A stretch of 46,081 nucleotides of DNA from Sulfurimicrobium sp. Lineage in GTDB: Bacteria; Pseudomonadota; Gammaproteobacteria; Burkholderiales; Sulfuricellaceae. The stretch covers positions 1-46,081 of the forward strand of contig JAUSBJ010000028.1 in NCBI GenBank assembly GCA_030652035.1, written 5' to 3'. Shown here in pieces: positions 42,895 to 46,081 of the stretch (positions within the stretch are counted from its first letter, which is position 1; each line of letters opens with the position of its first letter). A program made the position numbers and the translations under genes. The notes under the pieces were generated by a model, which searched no databases, had not been told where the DNA came from, and worked only from the letters and a program-made list of their open reading frames with translations.

Positions 42895-43341
42895 ATGGCT
42901 TATAACGATCTGCGCAAGGGGCGTGTTTCGCAGTCTGGTTTGGTGTACCACATCACGACAGTGACACGGAACCGGTCTCCTTATTTTGCATCGCTCGATT
43001 GTGGTCGCAAGCTTGTTCGGCAGCTCATGGCATTGCAGTCCGAAGGCAGAGCGGAGACGCTTTGCTATGTCGTGATGCCGGATCATTTACATTGGCTGAT
43101 GGCGTTGCATGAGGGAAAGTTGGCCGAGGCAGTGCGGTTGTTGAAAGGTCGTTCAGCGCACGCCATTGGGCAAGCGATTTGGCAGGCAAATTATTACGAC
43201 CATGCGGTGCGGCATGATGAGGATTTGCGGAAAATGGCGCGATATGTCGTTGCCAATCCGTTGCGAGCGAATTTGGTCAGGCGGATTGGCGATTATTCGT
43301 TATGGGATGCTGTGTGGTTGGATGATGCTTTGTCGGGATGA
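42895..43341 (+). CDS. rayT: REP-associated tyrosine transposase (RAYT, IS200-like Y1)
   Basis: A single-copy HUH-type transposase relative that cuts and moves REP/BIME sequences. It has 148 residues from the ATG at 42895 (GGGGGAG just upstream). The metal-binding HUH motif is in MPDHLHWLM (His64, His66), and the probable nucleophile is Tyr117 in RYVVANPLRANLV. It lies between palindromes of the type RAYTs recognise. Its stop TGA lies inside the REP hairpin that starts at 43332. An upstream in-frame start at 42850 would read through a REP copy and is not preferred. Confidence 0.9.
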   Translation: MAYNDLRKGRVSQSGLVYHITTVTRNRSPYFASLDCGRKLVRQLMALQSEGRAETLCYVVMPDHLHWLMALHEGKLAEAVRLLKGRSAHAIGQAIWQANYYDHAVRHDEDLRKMARYVVANPLRANLVRRIGDYSLWDAVWLDDALSG

Positions 43342-43353
43342 ATCCCGACCTAC
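43332..43353. repeat. REP-like hairpin overlapping the RAYT 3' end
   Basis: GTCGGGAT-GA-ATCCCGAC followed by CCTAC. It is a single REP of the same family and orientation as the right-hand halves of the other pairs. The RAYT stop TGA (43339-43341) is inside the hairpin. Confidence 0.85.
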
Positions 43354-44281
43354 GGCGCGATGGGGGAAATTGTAGATGAGCCTGCACAAGGAAATCAGCT
43401 TCGAGAACGAAATCTGCGACAGCCTTGCCGCAAACGGATGGCTCTATGCCGAAAACGACGACAGGCAGTATGACCGTACCCGCGCCCTGTTCCCTGCGGA
43501 TGTGCTTGCCTGGGTGCAGGAAACCCAGCCCAAGGCGTGGGAGGCGTTGAGCAAGAATCACGGCGCAAGCGCGGAAACCATCCTGCTGGACCGGCTGCGC
43601 AAGTCGCAGGACGACCGTGGCACGCTGGACGTGTTGCGTCATGGCGTGGAACTGCTGGGGCTGCGTCAGCCACTATCCCTGTGCCAGTTCAAACCGGCGC
43701 TGGCGATGAACGCCGAAACCGTTGCCAGGTATCAGAAGAACCGTTTGCGCGTGGTGCGCCAGGTGCGCTACTCGTTGCATAACGAGAACGCCATCGACCT
43801 GGTGCTGTTCCTCAACGGCCTCGCTGTGGCGACGGTGGAGCTTAAAACCGACTTCACCCAATCGGTCGAGGACGCGGTTGACCAGTACCGCTTCGACCGC
43901 AACCCGAAACCCAAGGGCCAAGGCTCGCCGGAACCCCTGCTGTCTTTCCCCAATGGTGCGCTGGTGCATTTTGCCGTGAGCAACATGGAAGTGCGCATGA
44001 CCACCCGATTGGAGGGCGCGCACACGACCTTCCTGCCCTTCAACCGCGGCGACAACGGTGCGGCAGGGAATCCGCCCAACGAACAAGGGCATCGTACCGC
44101 CTACCTGTGGGAAACCGTGTGGGCGCGGGATAGCTGGCTGGAGATTCTCGGGCGCTATCTGGTCACCAAGCGCGACAGCAAGAAGCAGATTCAGAAAATC
44201 ATTTTTCCGCGCTTTCACCAGCTCGACGCGACACGCAAGCTGCTGAATGCTGTGCTGGCCGAGCACTCGCAAGGCGTACGC

Positions 44282-44317
44282 CGTGGTTGTAAAGGCGCTG
44301 AAGCGCCAACAACCACG
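44282..44317. repeat. In-frame palindrome of a second family inside hsdR
   Basis: CGTGGTTGT (44282-44290) pairs with ACAACCACG (44309-44317), and GGCGCT pairs with AGCGCC inside. It is exactly 36 bases in codon register and encodes RGCKGAEAPTTT, just before the Walker A segment. Its sequence is unrelated to the GTCGGG REPs. Confidence 0.8.
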
Positions 44318-44917
44318 CAGGGCGCAGGTGGAAAATATCTTATTCAGCATTCGGCAGGCTCGGGCAAGACCAACTCGATTGCCTGGTCGGCTCACTTCCT
44401 CGCTGACCTGCACGATGCCGAACACCACAAGCTGTTTGACTCGGTGCTGGTGGTGTCGGATCGGAACGTGCTGGACGCGCAGTTGCAGGAAGCGATATTC
44501 GACTTCGAGCGCACTTCGGGCGTGGTGGCGACGATTACCGGCGAGGGCGCCAGCAAGAGCGCGGAACTGGCTCAGGCGCTCTCCGGTGGCAAGAAGATTG
44601 TGGTGTGCACCATCCAGACTTTCCCCTTCGCCCTGAAAGCGGTGCAGGACCTTGCAGCTGCACAGGGCAAGCGCTTCGCGGTGATTGCCGACGAGGCGCA
44701 TTCCTCGCAGACCGGCGAGACTGCCGCCAAGCTCAAGCAGGTATTGAGCGCAGAGGAGTTGCAGGAACTGAATGACGGCGGCGAGGTGTCCACCGAAGAC
44801 ATCCTGGCCGCGCAAATGGCGGCACGTTCCGCCGAGAGCGGCATTACCTATGTCGCCTTCACCGCCACGCCCAAGGCCAAGACGCTGGAACTGTTTGGCC
44901 GCCGCCCGAATCAAGAT

Positions 44918-44966
44918 GTAGGTCGGGATTCATCCCGACAGGAAGTCGGGTTGAAACCCGACCTAC
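44918..44966. repeat. In-frame REP pair (BIME) inside hsdR
   Basis: Two REP hairpins, GTCGGGAT/ATCCCGAC and GTCGGGTT/AACCCGAC, in inverted orientation with outer GTAGG and CCTAC. The pair is the same type as those after hsdS and before RAYT. It adds about 16 residues (514-529) between GRRPNQ and LPEPFHVYS, after the FTATP helicase motif, and leaves the frame open. Confidence 0.9.
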
Positions 44967-45944
44967 CCGAACCGTTCCACGTTTATTCGATGCGTCAGGC
45001 CATCGAGGAAGGCTTCATTCTCGATGTGTTGCAGAACTACACGCCCTACAAGACCGCCTTCAAGCTGGCGCATGACGGCAAGGAAATGGACGACGCCGAG
45101 GTAGAGCGCAGCGCGGCGCTCAAGGGCATCATGCGCTGGGTCAAGCTGCACCCCTACAACATCAGCCAGAAGGTGCAGGTGGTGGTGGAACACTTCCGCG
45201 ACACGATTTCGCCGCTGCTGAACGGTCGCGCCAAGGCGATGGTGGTGGTAAGCAGCCGTCTGGAGGCGGTGCGCTGGAAGCTGGCGATGGAAAAATACAT
45301 CCAGTCGCAAGGCTACAAGATTGGCGCGCTGGTGGCGTTCTCCGGCGAGTTGAACGACAAGGAATCAGGGCCGGATGGGTTCAGCGAAACCAGCCGGGCG
45401 ATGAACCCGAATCTCAAGGGCCGCGACATGCGCGAAGCCTTTGCGAGCGACGAATATCAGATCCTGCTGGTGGCCAATAAATTCCAGACCGGCTTCGACC
45501 AGCCCCTGCTGTGCGGCATGTATGTGGACAAGCGGCTGGCGGGCATCCAGGCGGTGCAAACCCTGTCGCGTCTGAATCGTGCCTACCCCGGCAAGGATGC
45601 GACCTACGTGGTGGACTTCGTGAATGAAGCCGAGGAAGTATTGGCGGCATTCAAGACCTATTACGATACGGCAACGCTATCGGACGTCACCGACCCGCAT
45701 CTGGTGTACGACCTGCGCAGCAAGCTGGATGCAGCAGGCTTTTACGATGATTTCGAGGTGGATCGCGTGGTCAACGTCGAGCTGAACCCGCATGCAAAAC
45801 AAAGCGAGCTGGCTGCGGCGCTGGAGCCGGTGGCATCGCGCATCCTGCAGCGCTATAAGGCCGCACAGGCGCAGTTGATTGCAGCCAGGGGGCGCATCGA
45901 TGCCAAGGCGGCGGAAGAGGCAAACAACGAGCTGAACGCCCTGG

Positions 45945-46081
45945 TGCGTATTCCACGCAAAGTGGACAAGCATTCCACGGGAAACTGGACGCACGATCCA
46001 CGGCAAAGTGGACGGGGCCGGAGCGAAGCGACGCGGTTTTTTAGCTTTTTACTCTGAACCCTCTGGGTTCGTCAATTTTGC
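45945..46081. mobile_element. End of a second IS21-like element, continuing beyond the window
   Basis: A TG at 45945 begins sequence with three spaced copies of a unit close to ATTCCACGSNAARYTGGAC (45950-45967, 45972-45990, 45996-46013). Spaced terminal repeats of this type are the mark of IS21-family ends. The HsdR frame loses its family similarity exactly here. No transposase is inside the window. The unit differs from that of the remnant at 26162. Confidence 0.65.

Larger units (their letters stand above)
43376..46057 (+). pseudogene. hsdR: Type I restriction endonuclease subunit HsdR, 3' end truncated by an IS
   Basis: Motor/nuclease subunit. The N-terminal nuclease shows Asp141 (AIDLVLF) and Glu155-Leu-Lys157 (VELK); the helicase shows GSGKT (328-332 region), DEAH (439-442) and FTATP. 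GGGGGAA precedes the ATG at 43376. Native sequence ends near codon 856 (45944), where an IS21-like end begins; the last codons of the 893-codon frame are IS-derived. HsdR proteins of this group are about 1,000 residues, so the C-terminal domain that contacts HsdM is lost. Two palindromic elements are inserted in frame: residues 303-314 and about 514-529. The protein is probably unable to assemble, so restriction is likely off. Confidence 0.85.

Overview
The window looks like a betaproteobacterial chromosome, probably from the Nitrosomonadales (Gallionella/Sulfuricella-like relatives). This is an inference from gene content: a petABC cytochrome bc1 operon followed by sspA-sspB, an asmA-mutY pair, and the tatD / cation-efflux / tcdA / mobA chain. 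No 16S rRNA or other decisive marker is present.

Region 1 (1-26,009) is a type I secretion locus. Its order is an ABC exporter, a 141-residue protein of unknown function, a giant 6,738-residue RTX/Ig-like protein, a CapK/PaaK-like adenylate-forming enzyme, and an HlyD-type membrane fusion protein. All lie on the plus strand with overlapping or very short junctions. The outer-membrane channel is not in the window. The cargo has a hydrophobic Gly/Ala-rich segment near its N-terminus, a long run of RTX and RTX-associated modules, then Ig/cadherin-like and VCBS modules, and an unusual cysteine-containing C-terminus. A broken ORF and an IS21-family remnant with the first codons of istA follow the locus (25,914-26,385).

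Region 2 (26,556-38,682) is conserved housekeeping DNA. It holds asmA-mutY, a minus-strand acyltransferase-3 gene, a minus-strand S24/LexA-fold protein without an HTH domain, a tightly overlapping tatD - CDF transporter - tcdA - mobA set, the bc1 complex genes petA-petB-petC, and sspA-sspB.

Region 3 (38,746-46,081) begins with a tRNA-Thr(TGT) that has a good promoter and terminator, followed by an accessory type I restriction-modification island: hsdM, hsdS, a Phd/VapC-type toxin-antitoxin pair, a REP-associated tyrosine transposase (RAYT) and hsdR. The island carries a family of paired REP-like palindromes. Copies lie after hsdS, before and after rayT, and inside the hsdR reading frame. A second, unrelated palindrome also sits in frame inside hsdR. 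The hsdR 3' end is cut by the end of another IS21-like element that runs past the window, so methylation is probably intact while restriction is probably lost.

The two most interesting parts are the type I secretion locus, with an adenylating enzyme and a small unknown protein coupled to a giant RTX protein of inverted architecture, and the in-frame palindromic insertions in hsdR next to a RAYT gene.
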